The notes under the pieces are model-generated. The model was given only the letters and a program-made list of their open reading frames with translations. It was not told the DNA's origin and made no database searches. The position numbers and the translations under genes are program-made. Shown piece by piece: positions 24,752 through 33,093 of a stretch of DNA of 64,000 bases. Numbering within the stretch: position 1 is the first letter of the stretch; the number at the start of each line of letters is the position of its first letter. The DNA comes from Curtobacterium poinsettiae (lineage in GTDB: Bacteria > Actinomycetota > Actinomycetes > Actinomycetales > Microbacteriaceae). Location: the NCBI RefSeq assembly GCF_025677645.1, contig NZ_CP106879.1, positions 3,410,001 through 3,474,000 on the forward strand. Reading direction: 5' to 3'.

Positions 24752-24768
24752 CCCGCAGCGCCGCCCCA

Positions 24769-24809
24769 GCGGGCGCGTTGCGGACATCCACTTCGCGCAA
24801 CGGGCCCGC
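24769..24809. terminator. Imperfect hairpin after the AI-2E gene
   Basis: GCGGGCGCGTTGCG faces CGCGCAACGGGCCCGC across a short loop. No T-run follows, which is usual for GC-rich actinobacterial terminators. Confidence 0.4.
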
Positions 24810-24827
24810 ACCCAGCAGGATGGAGGA

Positions 24828-25256
24828 GTGCTCGTCTCCATCGTCTACATGAGTCGCGCCGTCGTCCCCTTCGACGACGAGGCCCTGGCGGTGCTGCTCG
24901 CCGAGTCCCGGCTGCGGAACGAAGCGCTCGGGGTCTCCGGGCTCCTGCTCGCCAAGGGTGGCCGGTTCATGCAGCTGCTCGAGGGGCCGGCGTGGAGCGT
25001 CGACGACCGTTTCGCCGTCATCGCGAAGGACCCGCGCCACGGCGAGGTCAAGTCACTCGTGCGCGAGGACATCGAGCGCCGGCGGTTCGACGGCTGGTCG
25101 ATGGCCTACCGGGCGCTCGACGACGCGGACGTCCGGTCCGAGGAGGGCTTCAGCCCGTTCCTCTCCGGCACGATGGACTTCCCGCGCTCGTTCGACCGGA
25201 CCAGCGCGGCGTGGCTGCTGAAGTGGTTCCGCGACCGCGAGCTGCACGACCTCTGA
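24828..25256 (+). CDS. BLUF-domain blue-light receptor 1
   Basis: The protein has 142 residues, essentially a single BLUF domain that binds FAD. Tyr7, Asn31, Gln49, Trp90 and Met92 match in spacing the AppA residues Tyr21, Asn45, Gln63, Trp104 and Met106, so photochemistry should be intact. The conserved body is ALGVSGLLLAKGGRFMQLLEG and RRFDGWSMAY. There is no fused output domain, so it must signal through a partner. The GTG start follows GGATGGAGGA. It points toward the TetR gene and a second BLUF gene. Confidence 0.95.
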   Translation: MLVSIVYMSRAVVPFDDEALAVLLAESRLRNEALGVSGLLLAKGGRFMQLLEGPAWSVDDRFAVIAKDPRHGEVKSLVREDIERRRFDGWSMAYRALDDADVRSEEGFSPFLSGTMDFPRSFDRTSAAWLLKWFRDRELHDL

Positions 25257-25288
25257 TCCGCCGGCGGTGGCGCCTCGTCGGCAGCGCT

Positions 25289-25897
25289 TCAGCCCGTGCC
25301 GAACGCGTCCTCGACGACGGCGAGCAGCCGGTCGCGGTGCTTCGGGTCCGCCGTCGCCGCGATCACCACGCGCCACATGGTCGCCACCGCGGGCATCAGG
25401 TCGGTGCGTCGCGTCCGGACGTCGGACACGAGCTGCACGCCCGTGAAGTACGGCACCACCGTCGAACCGAGCTGTTCCGCGGTCAGGTCGGTGCGGAGTT
25501 CCCCGCTCGCGACGGCCAACCGGAACACGTCGACGATCCCGCCGATCCACTGCTCGTAGAAGCTCAGCGTCGCGGTCTGGAACTCGCCGCGCTCCAGCGA
25601 CAACCGGATCCCCGCCCGCACGATCGGGTCGGTCCGGAGCAGGTCGGCGATGCCGTGCGACGCCCCGATCAGCGCGGCGAGCGGCGAGCTGTCGGTGTGG
25701 CTGACGACGTCGAAGGTGCGGGCGTTCTGCTCGCCGATGACGCCGAGCGCCAGGGCGAGCTTCGTCGGGAAGTGGAAGTGGAGCGTGCCCTGCGAGACGC
25801 CCGCCGTGCGGGCGATGCCCGCGATCGTCGCGCCGGCGAAGCCGACGCGGTCGAACTCCTCCGCCGCGGCCACCAGGATCTGCTCACGTCGTTCCAC
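25289..25897 (-). CDS. TetR family regulator, ScbR-like
   Basis: The protein has 202 residues. The HTH is IAGIARTAGVSQGTLHFHFPTKLALA, close to gamma-butyrolactone receptor regulators (FHFPTK), and the start VERREQILVAAAEEF is typical. The helical ligand domain follows. It lies between two BLUF genes. The upstream spacer holds the direct repeat CAGTCT-N2-CAGTCT, a possible self-operator. Whether it responds to light through the BLUF proteins or to a butanolide is not visible. Confidence 0.88.
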   Translation of the reverse strand: MERREQILVAAAEEFDRVGFAGATIAGIARTAGVSQGTLHFHFPTKLALALGVIGEQNARTFDVVSHTDSSPLAALIGASHGIADLLRTDPIVRAGIRLSLERGEFQTATLSFYEQWIGGIVDVFRLAVASGELRTDLTAEQLGSTVVPYFTGVQLVSDVRTRRTDLMPAVATMWRVVIAATADPKHRDRLLAVVEDAFGTG

Positions 25898-26007
25898 GGG
25901 ACCAGTCTCACAGTCTGGAGGCACGGTGCCAGCTGGCACCGCGCCTCTCCCCACCGGCACGGCCGGTCCGCCGCTGGCGCGACGACCCGGAACCGGCGGC
26001 GTGGGCC

Positions 26008-26081
26008 CAGTCCGAGGGGTGGTGCGTCTCAGGCCGCGTGCCGGCAGTCCGAGGTGTGGTGCGGCTCAGGCCGCGTGCCGG
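26008..26081. repeat. Tandem 37-bp duplication over the BLUF-2 stop
   Basis: Two consecutive 37-bp units (26008 to 26044 and 26045 to 26081) differ at two positions. The right unit contains the last codons and stop of the BLUF-2 gene; the left unit is a noncoding copy. It looks like a recent slippage or recombination duplication. Confidence 0.85.
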
Positions 26082-26536
26082 CCGAGCGTGATGCGCTCCT
26101 CGGGCAGGTCCTGCAGGTCGCGCCCACGGAACCAGCGGAGCAGCCAGTCGGCGGGCGTGCCCGCCACCCCGGTCGGCAGACCGGTGCGGTCGCTGAGGAA
26201 GGTACTGAACCCGGGCTCGTCACGGAGCTCGTCCCCGGTCGGGCTGCCGAACGCCATCGACCAGCCGTCGAACCGACGCGTGCTGATGGACTCACGCGAC
26301 AACGACTTCACGCCGGTGTGCCGCGTGTCGCGCTCGATCGCGGCGAAACGGTCCTCGACGCTCCAGACCGGACCCTCGAGCACCTGCATGAAACGGCCGC
26401 CCTTGGCGAGCAGGAGCCCGGAGACGCCGAGCGCGTGGTTGCGGAGCCGCGCCTCACGCAGCATGGCGACCAGCTGGTCGTCGGTCAGGTCGTCGACGGC
26501 GACGGACATGTAGACGAGGGAGGTGAGGGAAGTCAT
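26066..26536 (-). CDS. BLUF-domain blue-light receptor 2
   Basis: The protein has 156 residues. Tyr9, Asn33, Gln51, Trp92 and Met94 again match the AppA flavin-pocket spacing exactly. It is close to BLUF 1 (shared ALGVSGLLLAKGGRFMQ and RRFDGWSMA), with a 14-residue longer tail (EERITLGRHAA). The N-terminus before the core differs (MTSLTSLVYMSVAVDDL). The two are paralogues from a local duplication that diverged. It is convergent toward the TetR gene, and its stop lies in a tandem DNA duplication. Confidence 0.95.
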   Translation of the reverse strand: MTSLTSLVYMSVAVDDLTDDQLVAMLREARLRNHALGVSGLLLAKGGRFMQVLEGPVWSVEDRFAAIERDTRHTGVKSLSRESISTRRFDGWSMAFGSPTGDELRDEPGFSTFLSDRTGLPTGVAGTPADWLLRWFRGRDLQDLPEERITLGRHAA

Positions 26537-26575
26537 CCCCTGCAGTCTGGGTCGTGGTCGGCGGCACGGTCAACG

Positions 26576-26619
26576 CGTCGTCCGCACACCGCACCGGACG
26601 GTGCGGCATGCGGACGACG
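26576..26619. terminator. Long GC-rich hairpin between BLUF-2 and sugar-binding gene
   Basis: CGTCGTCCGCA-C-ACCGCACC faces GGTGCGG-CA-TGCGGACGACG with one bulge. The minus-strand sugar-binding gene ends just to its right, so it probably ends that transcript. Confidence 0.6.
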
Positions 26620-26623
26620 GGCG

Positions 26624-26658
26624 GGGTTTCGCGTTTCGGGTTTCGGGTTTCGGGTTTC
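26624..26658. repeat. Five tandem heptamers GGGTTTC
   Basis: Five units of 7 bp (the second reads GCGTTTC) lie directly next to the stop codon of the sugar-binding gene. This is a simple repeat prone to slippage, and no coding role is seen. Confidence 0.8.
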
Positions 26659-26660
26659 GA

Positions 26661-28034
26661 TCAGGTGAGGGCGAGCAGGTTGTTGACCTGCTCGTTGACC
26701 CCGGTCAGCGTCGAGATCGGCTTGCCGTTCGCGTAGACGTCGTCGAAGGCGGGCTGCAGCAGGGCCTGCACGTCGGCGGGGTTCTTCGTGACCGGGAACA
26801 GGAACGTGGTGTCCTCCTCGACCTGCCGGGTGAACGCCGAGACGTCGAGCCCGCGCTTCCGGAACGACGCCACGGCAGCCTCGGTACCCGCGGGACGGGC
26901 GGGGAACACGATCCCGCTCTCACCGACGATCCGCTGCGCCTCGTCGCTGCCCAGGAACGCCACCCACTTCGCCGCGGCCTCGGGGTCCTTCGCCTGCTTC
27001 GTGATCGAGTCGCCGAGCCCGTTGAACATCGACGCACGGTGACCCGACGGGCCGATCGGGGTCGGGGCGACCGCGACGTCGAGGCCCTCCATGCCGAGGT
27101 ACGACCCGATCATCCACGAGCCGTTGAACGACAGCGCGCACTTGCCGGCGCCGAGCTGGACCTCGGGCCCGGTCGTGGTGGAGAACACCCCGTACTTCGC
27201 CATGTAGCCCTTCTCCGCCAGCCGGTAGTACCAGGCGAGGGTGTCCTGCACGACCCGCTCGTCGTAGCGGAACCTGTCACCCCAGGGGTTCTCGTTCGTG
27301 TAGAACCAGTCGACCGATCCGGTGAACGGTGACCACTGGGTCTGGCCGAATCCGTCACCGCCCGAGCCGTTCGACGAGATGCCGTAGACGGCAACGTCGT
27401 CCTTGTCGAAGCCGTCCTCGTCGCCGCGGCGGCCCTTCGAGTCGACGGTCAGCCGCGCGAGCATCCGTTCGAACGTGCCGCCGTCGTCCGGGTTCCACTC
27501 GAGCGACCCGAGCTCCTCGGCGGAGACCCCGGCCGTCGCCATCGCCTTCTTGTCGTAGAACATCGCGACGGTGTCCCAGTCCTTCGGGGAGCCGTAGCGG
27601 TGGCCGTCCTGGCCCTTCCACAGTTCGGCGAGCCCGGACTGGTAGTCGTCGTCACGGATGCCCTTCGTGGCGTCGAGTTCGTCGAGCCCGTAGAGCACGT
27701 CGAGGTCGGCGTACTGCGGGAACTTCGTCAGGTGGTCGGTGAAGACGTCTGGCGCGGTGCCGGCGATGAAGCCGGCGGTGAGCTTGGTCCAGTAGTCGTT
27801 CCACCCGAGCTGGGTGATCTTCACGGTGATGTCCGGGTTCGCGCGGTGGAATGCGTCGGCGACGGCCTGGTACGCGGGCTGCTGGTTCGCGTCCCAGAGC
27901 CAGTAGCTCACGGTGCGCGCACCCGACCGGTTCGTCGTGCGGCGACCGGGCGACGAGCAGGCGGCGAGCGCGCCGAGGGCCAGGGCGGAGGCACCGCCGG
28001 CGAAGAGCGTGCGGCGGGTCAGTTGGTTCGTCAT
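26661..28034 (-). CDS. ABC transporter sugar-binding lipoprotein
   Basis: The protein has 457 residues. A twin-Arg-like signal (MTNQLTRRTLFAGG) leads to a lipobox LGALAACSS with the lipid-bearing Cys near residue 26. The extracellular body has family-1 binding features: FHRANPDITVKITQLGWNDYW, AGTAPDVFTDHLTKFPQYA and AAAKWVAFLGSDEAQ. The gene is the last of three (two permeases upstream). The ligand is not determined; oligosaccharide or polyol uptake is likely from the partner dehydrogenase. The ATPase must be supplied elsewhere (MsmK-type sharing). Confidence 0.92.
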   Translation of the reverse strand: MTNQLTRRTLFAGGASALALGALAACSSPGRRTTNRSGARTVSYWLWDANQQPAYQAVADAFHRANPDITVKITQLGWNDYWTKLTAGFIAGTAPDVFTDHLTKFPQYADLDVLYGLDELDATKGIRDDDYQSGLAELWKGQDGHRYGSPKDWDTVAMFYDKKAMATAGVSAEELGSLEWNPDDGGTFERMLARLTVDSKGRRGDEDGFDKDDVAVYGISSNGSGGDGFGQTQWSPFTGSVDWFYTNENPWGDRFRYDERVVQDTLAWYYRLAEKGYMAKYGVFSTTTGPEVQLGAGKCALSFNGSWMIGSYLGMEGLDVAVAPTPIGPSGHRASMFNGLGDSITKQAKDPEAAAKWVAFLGSDEAQRIVGESGIVFPARPAGTEAAVASFRKRGLDVSAFTRQVEEDTTFLFPVTKNPADVQALLQPAFDDVYANGKPISTLTGVNEQVNNLLALT

Positions 28035-28060
28035 GGTGTTCGTCCTGTCCGACAGCCGGG

Positions 28061-29002
28061 TCACTTGATCCCGGAGAAGCCGATGGAGTTGACGATCCGC
28101 TTGGCGAAGACGCCGAACAGCAGGATCATCGGGAGCGCCGCCACCAGGGTCGCGGCCATCAGCCCGGCCCAGTCGGTGCCGGACTGCGGGGTCTGCGACT
28201 TGAAGACGCCGAGCGCGACGGTCAGCACCCGCGAGCTGTCGGTGTACGAGACCATGAGCGGCCAGAAGTAGTCGTTCCAGCTCGTGATGTACGTCAGCAC
28301 GGCGAGCGTGGCGATCGGTGCCGCCGCCATCGGGATGACGAGCCGGAAGAACACGCGGACCTTGCCGGCGCCGTCGATGAGCGCCGCCTCTTCGACCTCC
28401 TTCGAGATGCCGAGGAAGAACTGGCGCAGGAAGAACACCGCGAACGGGGTCATGAACATCGTCGGCAGGGCGATGCCGAGCAGGTTGTCGACGAGTCCGA
28501 GCTGCTTGATGAGCGTGAAGTTCGGCAGCAGCGTGAAGATCGCCGGGACCATCAGCCCGGCCAGGAACACCCCGAACACCCTGTCGCGACCGGGCCAGCG
28601 CAGCCGGGCGAAGGCGTAGGCGGCCGCCGCTGAGAAGAACACCTGGCCGACGGTGACGAGCGTCGACACCAGGATCGAGTTGAGCAGGTACCGCCAGAAG
28701 TTCAGCGCGGCGCCGGAGCCGCCCTGGGCCAACGCCTCTTCGGTGGACTGCAGGCCGAAGACCCGCTCGAACCCGCCCAGGCTGAACCCGACGGGCAGCA
28801 GCGAGGTGGGGTCGGAGTTGATCGCGGTGTTCGACGACAGCGCGGTGCGCAGGATCCAGTAGAACGGGAACAGGGTGACGACGATGACCAGGATCATCGC
28901 GACCCAGGCGAGCACCCGGCCGAGCGACGGGCGACGACGGTGGCCGGCGCCCATCCGCGGCGGGCGGGACGTGGTGACGGAACGGGTGAGTGTCGTGGTC
29001 AT
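28061..29002 (-). CDS. ABC sugar permease, MalG-like
   Basis: The protein has 313 residues and six spans. The EAA loop that docks the ATPase is EVEEAALIDGAGKVRVFFRLVIP. A basic N-terminal extension precedes the first span (VLAWVAMILVIVVTLFPFYW). It lies 26 bases upstream of the binding-protein gene and is cotranscribed with the MalF-like gene. Confidence 0.93.
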   Translation of the reverse strand: MTTTLTRSVTTSRPPRMGAGHRRRPSLGRVLAWVAMILVIVVTLFPFYWILRTALSSNTAINSDPTSLLPVGFSLGGFERVFGLQSTEEALAQGGSGAALNFWRYLLNSILVSTLVTVGQVFFSAAAAYAFARLRWPGRDRVFGVFLAGLMVPAIFTLLPNFTLIKQLGLVDNLLGIALPTMFMTPFAVFFLRQFFLGISKEVEEAALIDGAGKVRVFFRLVIPMAAAPIATLAVLTYITSWNDYFWPLMVSYTDSSRVLTVALGVFKSQTPQSGTDWAGLMAATLVAALPMILLFGVFAKRIVNSIGFSGIK

Positions 29003-29013
29003 GGCGCTTCCGT

Positions 29014-29988
29014 TCAGTCCAGGTCCGACTCACCCGAGCGGGTGAGTCGGTACTGGATGATCGTGATGATGCTGAGGACGATGAGGAGCGCGACCGAGAC
29101 CGCGGACGCGTAGCCGAACTGGAACCGGCCGAACGCCAGGTTGTAGATGTAGTTCTGCACGACGTTCGTGGCGTTCGCGGGGCCGCCCTGCGTGGTGACG
29201 GCGACGGTGTCGAACACCTGGAACGACCCGATCACCGTGATGATCAGCACCAGGGACAGGATCGGGCGGAGCAGCGGCACCGTGATGCGCCAGAACATCT
29301 TCCACTCGCTCGCACCGTCGATGCGTCCGGCCTCGTACACGGTCTCGGGCAGCGACTGCAGGCCGGCGAAGATGAGCAGTGCCGTGTAGCCGACGTGCCG
29401 CCAGACGTTGATGAGCGCGATCGAGGGGATGCCCCAGACGTCGCTCTGCAGGAACGGGATGCGGTCGAGCCCGAGTGCCGCGAGCATCTCGTTGCCGATG
29501 CCGAGCTGGGTGTCGAGGATCCAGAGCCAGACCAGGGCGGCGACGACGTTCGACACCAGGTACGGCGCGAGCACGATGCCGCGCACGAAGGTCGACTTGG
29601 TCAGGCGGTGCATCATCACGGCGATGAACAGCGCGACGACGGTCTGGATGACGATGTTGATGAGGACGTACTCGACGGTCACCACCATCGAGTGCCAGAA
29701 GATCGAGTCCTGCACCAGGCGGGCGTAGTTCTGCAGGCCGGTGAACTCGGGCTCGGTGAGCAGGTTGTACGACGTGAAGCTCAGGTAGATGCCCCGCACG
29801 GTCGGCCAGGCGAGGAACACCGCGAACCCGACGGCTGCCGGGGCGATGAAGACGAGCGCGAGCCACAGGTCGTTCCTGGGGCGGCGCCGTGGTGCGGTGG
29901 TGCGGGCACGGTCGAGGTCGGCGGACCGACTCCTCCGTCTCGTGCTGGCGGTCGCCAAGGGTGACGACACAGGGCTCTCGGTTGCCAT
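29014..29988 (-). CDS. ABC sugar permease, MalF-like
   Basis: The protein has 324 residues and six spans. The EAA loop is TVYEAGRIDGASEWKMFWRITVP. The first periplasmic part (SYNLLTEPEFTGLQNYARL) is typical of the MalF group. It is the first gene of the transporter run, divergent from the Gfo/Idh dehydrogenase with a spacer that carries two operator-like motifs. Confidence 0.93.
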   Translation of the reverse strand: MATESPVSSPLATASTRRRSRSADLDRARTTAPRRRPRNDLWLALVFIAPAAVGFAVFLAWPTVRGIYLSFTSYNLLTEPEFTGLQNYARLVQDSIFWHSMVVTVEYVLINIVIQTVVALFIAVMMHRLTKSTFVRGIVLAPYLVSNVVAALVWLWILDTQLGIGNEMLAALGLDRIPFLQSDVWGIPSIALINVWRHVGYTALLIFAGLQSLPETVYEAGRIDGASEWKMFWRITVPLLRPILSLVLIITVIGSFQVFDTVAVTTQGGPANATNVVQNYIYNLAFGRFQFGYASAVSVALLIVLSIITIIQYRLTRSGESDLD

Positions 29989-30041
29989 CGCGACTCCTTC
30001 GTCTGCGGTGGACTGACGTGCAGCAGTCCGTGAGCCGGGAA

Positions 30042-30112
30042 TCTACACGTGGGGACCACTGCTGGCAAGAGGCTCTTTCCGGGCTGTCGGCGGGGGTTGT
30101 CACGTGTAGACA
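30042..30112. promoter_or_regulatory. Inverted pair of TCTACACGTG operator motifs
   Basis: TCTACACGTG occurs on the plus strand at 30042 to 30051 and on the minus strand at 30101 to 30110, the latter inside TGTCACGTGTAGACA. A related ACACGTGT lies at 31423 to 31430 before the LacI gene. These are plausible sites for the LacI regulator encoded downstream, controlling both the importer and the dehydrogenase. Confidence 0.55.
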
Positions 30113-30190
30113 GCGTGTGTCAGGATGGCGCTCGATCGCATCGGAGCGACCCGCTCGGCGACGCATCCCACACCCCTGGAAAGGTCACTG

Positions 30191-31423
30191 ATGATCTCTG
30201 TCGGAATGGTCGGCGCGGGCCAGTTCGCCCCCCAGTTCGCCAAGCTGTTCAAGCTCCACCCCGACGTGGACCGGGTCTACGTCACGGACCTCGTCGACGA
30301 GCGCGCGTCCGAACTCGTCGAGACGCAGCACCTCGACGGCACGTTCCCGGACTTCGACGCCGTCCTCGCCTCGGACGTCGACGCCGTCGCGATCTTCACG
30401 CAGCGCTGGACCCACGGCCCGCTCGTGGTCAAGGCCCTGCGCGCCGGCAAGCACGTGTACTCCGCCGTGCCGATGGCGATCTCCGTCGACGAGATCCGCG
30501 ACATCATCCAGGCGGTCCGCGAGACCGGCCTGACCTACATGATGGGCGAGACGAGCTACTACAACCCCGCGACGGTGTTCGCCCGCAAGCAGGTCGCCGC
30601 CGGTGCCTTCGGCCGGGTGTTCTACACCGAGGGCGACTACGTGCACGACATGGACCTCGGCTTCTACGCCGCGTACCAGTACAGCGGCGGCGACGAGTGG
30701 AAGCGCACCGCCAGCTACCCGCCCATGCTCTACCCGACGCACTCGGTCGGCGGGGTCCTCGGCGCGATCCCCGGGCACGCGGTCAGCGTCAGCTGCATCG
30801 GCGTCAAGGACGACCGCGGTGACGGCGTCTTCGACAAGGACGTCAGCCAGTTCGACAACGACTTCTCGAACGCCACCGCCCTGTTCGAGCTCGACAACGG
30901 CGGCGTCATGCGCATCAACGAGATGCGTCGCGTCGGCTACCCGTCGCACATCCGTGAGTCGCGCTTCCGCTACTTCGGCACCGAGGCCAGCTTCGAGCAG
31001 CTCGCGAAGACCAGCGTCTGGCAGGACAAGGAGGACTCGTACGACATCAGCGACAAGATCGACACGCAGGCAACGATGTCCCTCGACGACCCGCGCCTGG
31101 CCGACATCGACCCGTCCCTGCGCGACGCGTTCGTCTCCGGCTACGCCGAGGTGCACGACACCGACCGTCTGCCCGCCGAGTACGACGCTGTGCCGACCGG
31201 ACACGAGGGCAGCCACCAGTTCCTCGCCGACGACTTCGTCCGCGCCGTCGTCGACCGCACCCTGCCGCCGGTGAACGCCTGGACCGCCGCGCGCTTCACC
31301 CTGCCGGGCATCATCGCCCACCAGTCCGCGCTGCAGGGCGGCGCCCGCCTCGAGGTGCCGGACTTCGGCGACGCCCCGGAGACGGCAGGCAGCACGTCGT
31401 CGGCTACGATCGCGTCCGAGTAA
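30191..31423 (+). CDS. Gfo/Idh/MocA family oxidoreductase
   Basis: The protein has 410 residues from an ATG preceded by GGAAAGG. The Rossmann loop is GMVGAGQFAPQF at the N-terminus, the EKP-like motif appears as KHVYSAVPMAISVDE, and a C-terminal alpha/beta domain follows (YPPMLYPTHSVGGVLGAIPGHA). The Lys of the usual EKP is replaced by Val/Pro (AVPM), so catalysis may differ. It oxidises or isomerises a sugar or polyol with NAD(P). The position beside the sugar importer and LacI links it to that substrate. Confidence 0.9.
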   Translation: MISVGMVGAGQFAPQFAKLFKLHPDVDRVYVTDLVDERASELVETQHLDGTFPDFDAVLASDVDAVAIFTQRWTHGPLVVKALRAGKHVYSAVPMAISVDEIRDIIQAVRETGLTYMMGETSYYNPATVFARKQVAAGAFGRVFYTEGDYVHDMDLGFYAAYQYSGGDEWKRTASYPPMLYPTHSVGGVLGAIPGHAVSVSCIGVKDDRGDGVFDKDVSQFDNDFSNATALFELDNGGVMRINEMRRVGYPSHIRESRFRYFGTEASFEQLAKTSVWQDKEDSYDISDKIDTQATMSLDDPRLADIDPSLRDAFVSGYAEVHDTDRLPAEYDAVPTGHEGSHQFLADDFVRAVVDRTLPPVNAWTAARFTLPGIIAHQSALQGGARLEVPDFGDAPETAGSTSSATIASE

Positions 31424-31430
31424 CACGTGT

Positions 31431-31469
31431 CGTTCGGGTGCCGGTCCGTCGCGGGCCGGCACCCGAACG
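31431..31469 (+). terminator. Perfect 14-bp hairpin after the dehydrogenase gene
   Basis: CGTTCGGGTGCCGG pairs exactly with CCGGCACCCGAACG over an 11-nt loop, eight bases after the stop. No T-run follows. It may attenuate transcription into the LacI gene. Confidence 0.65.
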
Positions 31470-31499
31470 ACGCTCCCGGACCCGACGAAGGTGGCTGCC

Positions 31500-32513
31500 G
31501 TGACCGTCCCGACGAACCCCAGGGCGGTCACCCGTGCGGACGTCGCCCGCTACGCCGGGGTCAGCACCTCCGTCGTCAGCTACGTCGTGCACGACGGCCC
31601 CCGCCCCGTCGCCGCCGCCACCGCCGCCCGGGTGCGCGAGGCCATCCGCGTCCTCGGCTACCGCCCGAACGCGAGCGCCCAGGCCCTGCGCACCGGCTCG
31701 TCGAAGATGCTCGGCCTGATCGTGCCCGAACTCGACAACCCGTTCTGGTCCGAGCTCGCCGTCGCGGTCACCCACGCGGCCGCTGCACGCGGCTACGACG
31801 TCCTGCTCGCCAACAGCGACGGCGACGCCGCCCAGGAACGCGAACGGCTCCGCAGCCTGTCCGCCCGCCAGGTCGACGGCATCATCGTGACGAGCATCAT
31901 GACCCACCCGGACCTGTCGACCGTCACCGACCCCGGCCTGCCGATGGTCCTGCTCAACACGTTCTTCGAGGTCCCCGAGTACGCCAGCATCGGTGTCGAC
32001 GCCCTGCGCGGCGCTCTCGACGGCACGCAGCACCTGGTCGAGCACGGCTACCGCTCGATCGGTCTCGTGATGGGGCACACCGGCTCGATGGAACTCCGCG
32101 AGCAGGGCTGGATGCGTGCCCTGCGCCAGGCTGGCCTGCCCGACGGTCCCATCGTCCGCACCGACTTCACCCGGCGCGGGGGCTACGAAGCCGGCCTCCG
32201 GATGTTCGCGGACGAGACCGGACCCCGAGCCGTCTTCGTCAGCTCCGACATGCAGGCGATCGGCGTGATGCGCGCACTCTGGGAACTCGGGCTCCGCGTC
32301 CCGGAGGACGTCGCGATCGTGTCGTTCGACGGCGCGGCCGAGGCCGACTACACCAACCCGCAGCTCACCACGGTCCGGCAGCCGATCGAGACGATGGCGG
32401 TCGCCGCGGTCGACCGCGTGCTCGGCCTCGACGCCGACAACCAGTGGCACCGCGACCTGGTCCCCGCCGAGTTGGTCCTCGGCGCGAGTTGCGGGTGCGA
32501 CGTGCGTCGCTGA
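31500..32513 (+). CDS. LacI family transcriptional repressor
   Basis: The protein has 337 residues from the GTG with GAAGG eight bases upstream; a GTG nine bases earlier is possible. The HTH is TRADVARYAGVSTSVVSYVVHDG with hinge RPNASAQALRTGSS. The periplasmic-binding-like sensor domain follows, ending in VPEDVAIVSFDGAAEADYTNPQLTTVRQP. It sits after the Gfo/Idh gene and is the obvious regulator of the sugar locus. Confidence 0.93.
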   Translation: MTVPTNPRAVTRADVARYAGVSTSVVSYVVHDGPRPVAAATAARVREAIRVLGYRPNASAQALRTGSSKMLGLIVPELDNPFWSELAVAVTHAAAARGYDVLLANSDGDAAQERERLRSLSARQVDGIIVTSIMTHPDLSTVTDPGLPMVLLNTFFEVPEYASIGVDALRGALDGTQHLVEHGYRSIGLVMGHTGSMELREQGWMRALRQAGLPDGPIVRTDFTRRGGYEAGLRMFADETGPRAVFVSSDMQAIGVMRALWELGLRVPEDVAIVSFDGAAEADYTNPQLTTVRQPIETMAVAAVDRVLGLDADNQWHRDLVPAELVLGASCGCDVRR

Positions 32514-32523
32514 CGCACCCACC

Positions 32524-32571
32524 GACGGCCTGGAGGCGCGGGGCGGGGCCGCCACGGGCCTCCTGGCCGTC
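32524..32571. repeat. Dispersed palindrome, family I, copy C
   Basis: The arms GACGGCCTGGAGGC and GCCTCCTGGCCGTC surround GGGGCGGGGCCGCCACGG. It lies between convergent genes and touches the stop of the membrane-protein gene on its right. Confidence 0.8.
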
Positions 32572-33079
32572 AGGTGGTCGCGTTCACTGGCATACTGCTC
32601 CGCACTCGCTTCCACCATGGCCTGCGTTCCGCCTCTTCGTAGGCGGCCAGCCATACGGCAGCGACCCTCGACTTCAGCTGCCGATGGATGGCGCTCAGAA
32701 AACAAACCACGAAGAGAATCACGGTCGCGGTGACGATCGCGACGTAGAACATGATGCTGAACTCGAAGGCGGTTTCGGAATCCGATGCCGCAATCGATGA
32801 GATGACCGATGCTGCCGTCGTCGCCAAGATTGCGAACACTGCCGTCCCTGCCCCAAGCAGCTGCAGGAACATGCCCGGACCGAGCTGAGACCGATCTCGC
32901 AATTCTCCGAGGACCTTCTGCCGCAGATCCGCGTCGTTCGCTGCCTGCAAGTACGCAACGACGTCGGCCTCGGTCGGTACGCGCCCGTTCGTCCGTTTCG
33001 GCATGAAGCGCTCCCAGCGTTCCTGCTCGGACTCGGTGTCGATTCGATCTCGTTCTCTCACATCGGTGACTATCGGCAT
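32570..33079 (-). CDS. Membrane protein of unknown function
   Basis: The protein has 169 residues. A charged N-terminal half (DRIDTESEQERWERFMPKRTNG, then ADLRQKVLGELRDRSQLG) is followed by two membrane spans near residues 75 to 95 and 108 to 130 and a basic end. Its composition is less GC-biased than the neighbours. No ribosome site precedes the ATG, and a GTG one codon earlier is an alternative. No family is recognised; a recently acquired gene is possible. Confidence 0.65.
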   Translation of the reverse strand: MPIVTDVRERDRIDTESEQERWERFMPKRTNGRVPTEADVVAYLQAANDADLRQKVLGELRDRSQLGPGMFLQLLGAGTAVFAILATTAASVISSIAASDSETAFEFSIMFYVAIVTATVILFVVCFLSAIHRQLKSRVAAVWLAAYEEAERRPWWKRVRSSMPVNATT

Positions 33080-33093
33080 CACACACAACCGCG

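Noticed and set aside
26624..26658. Possible CRISPR-like array
   Set aside because: The units are 7 bp with no spacers; it is a simple tandem repeat. No cas gene is present.
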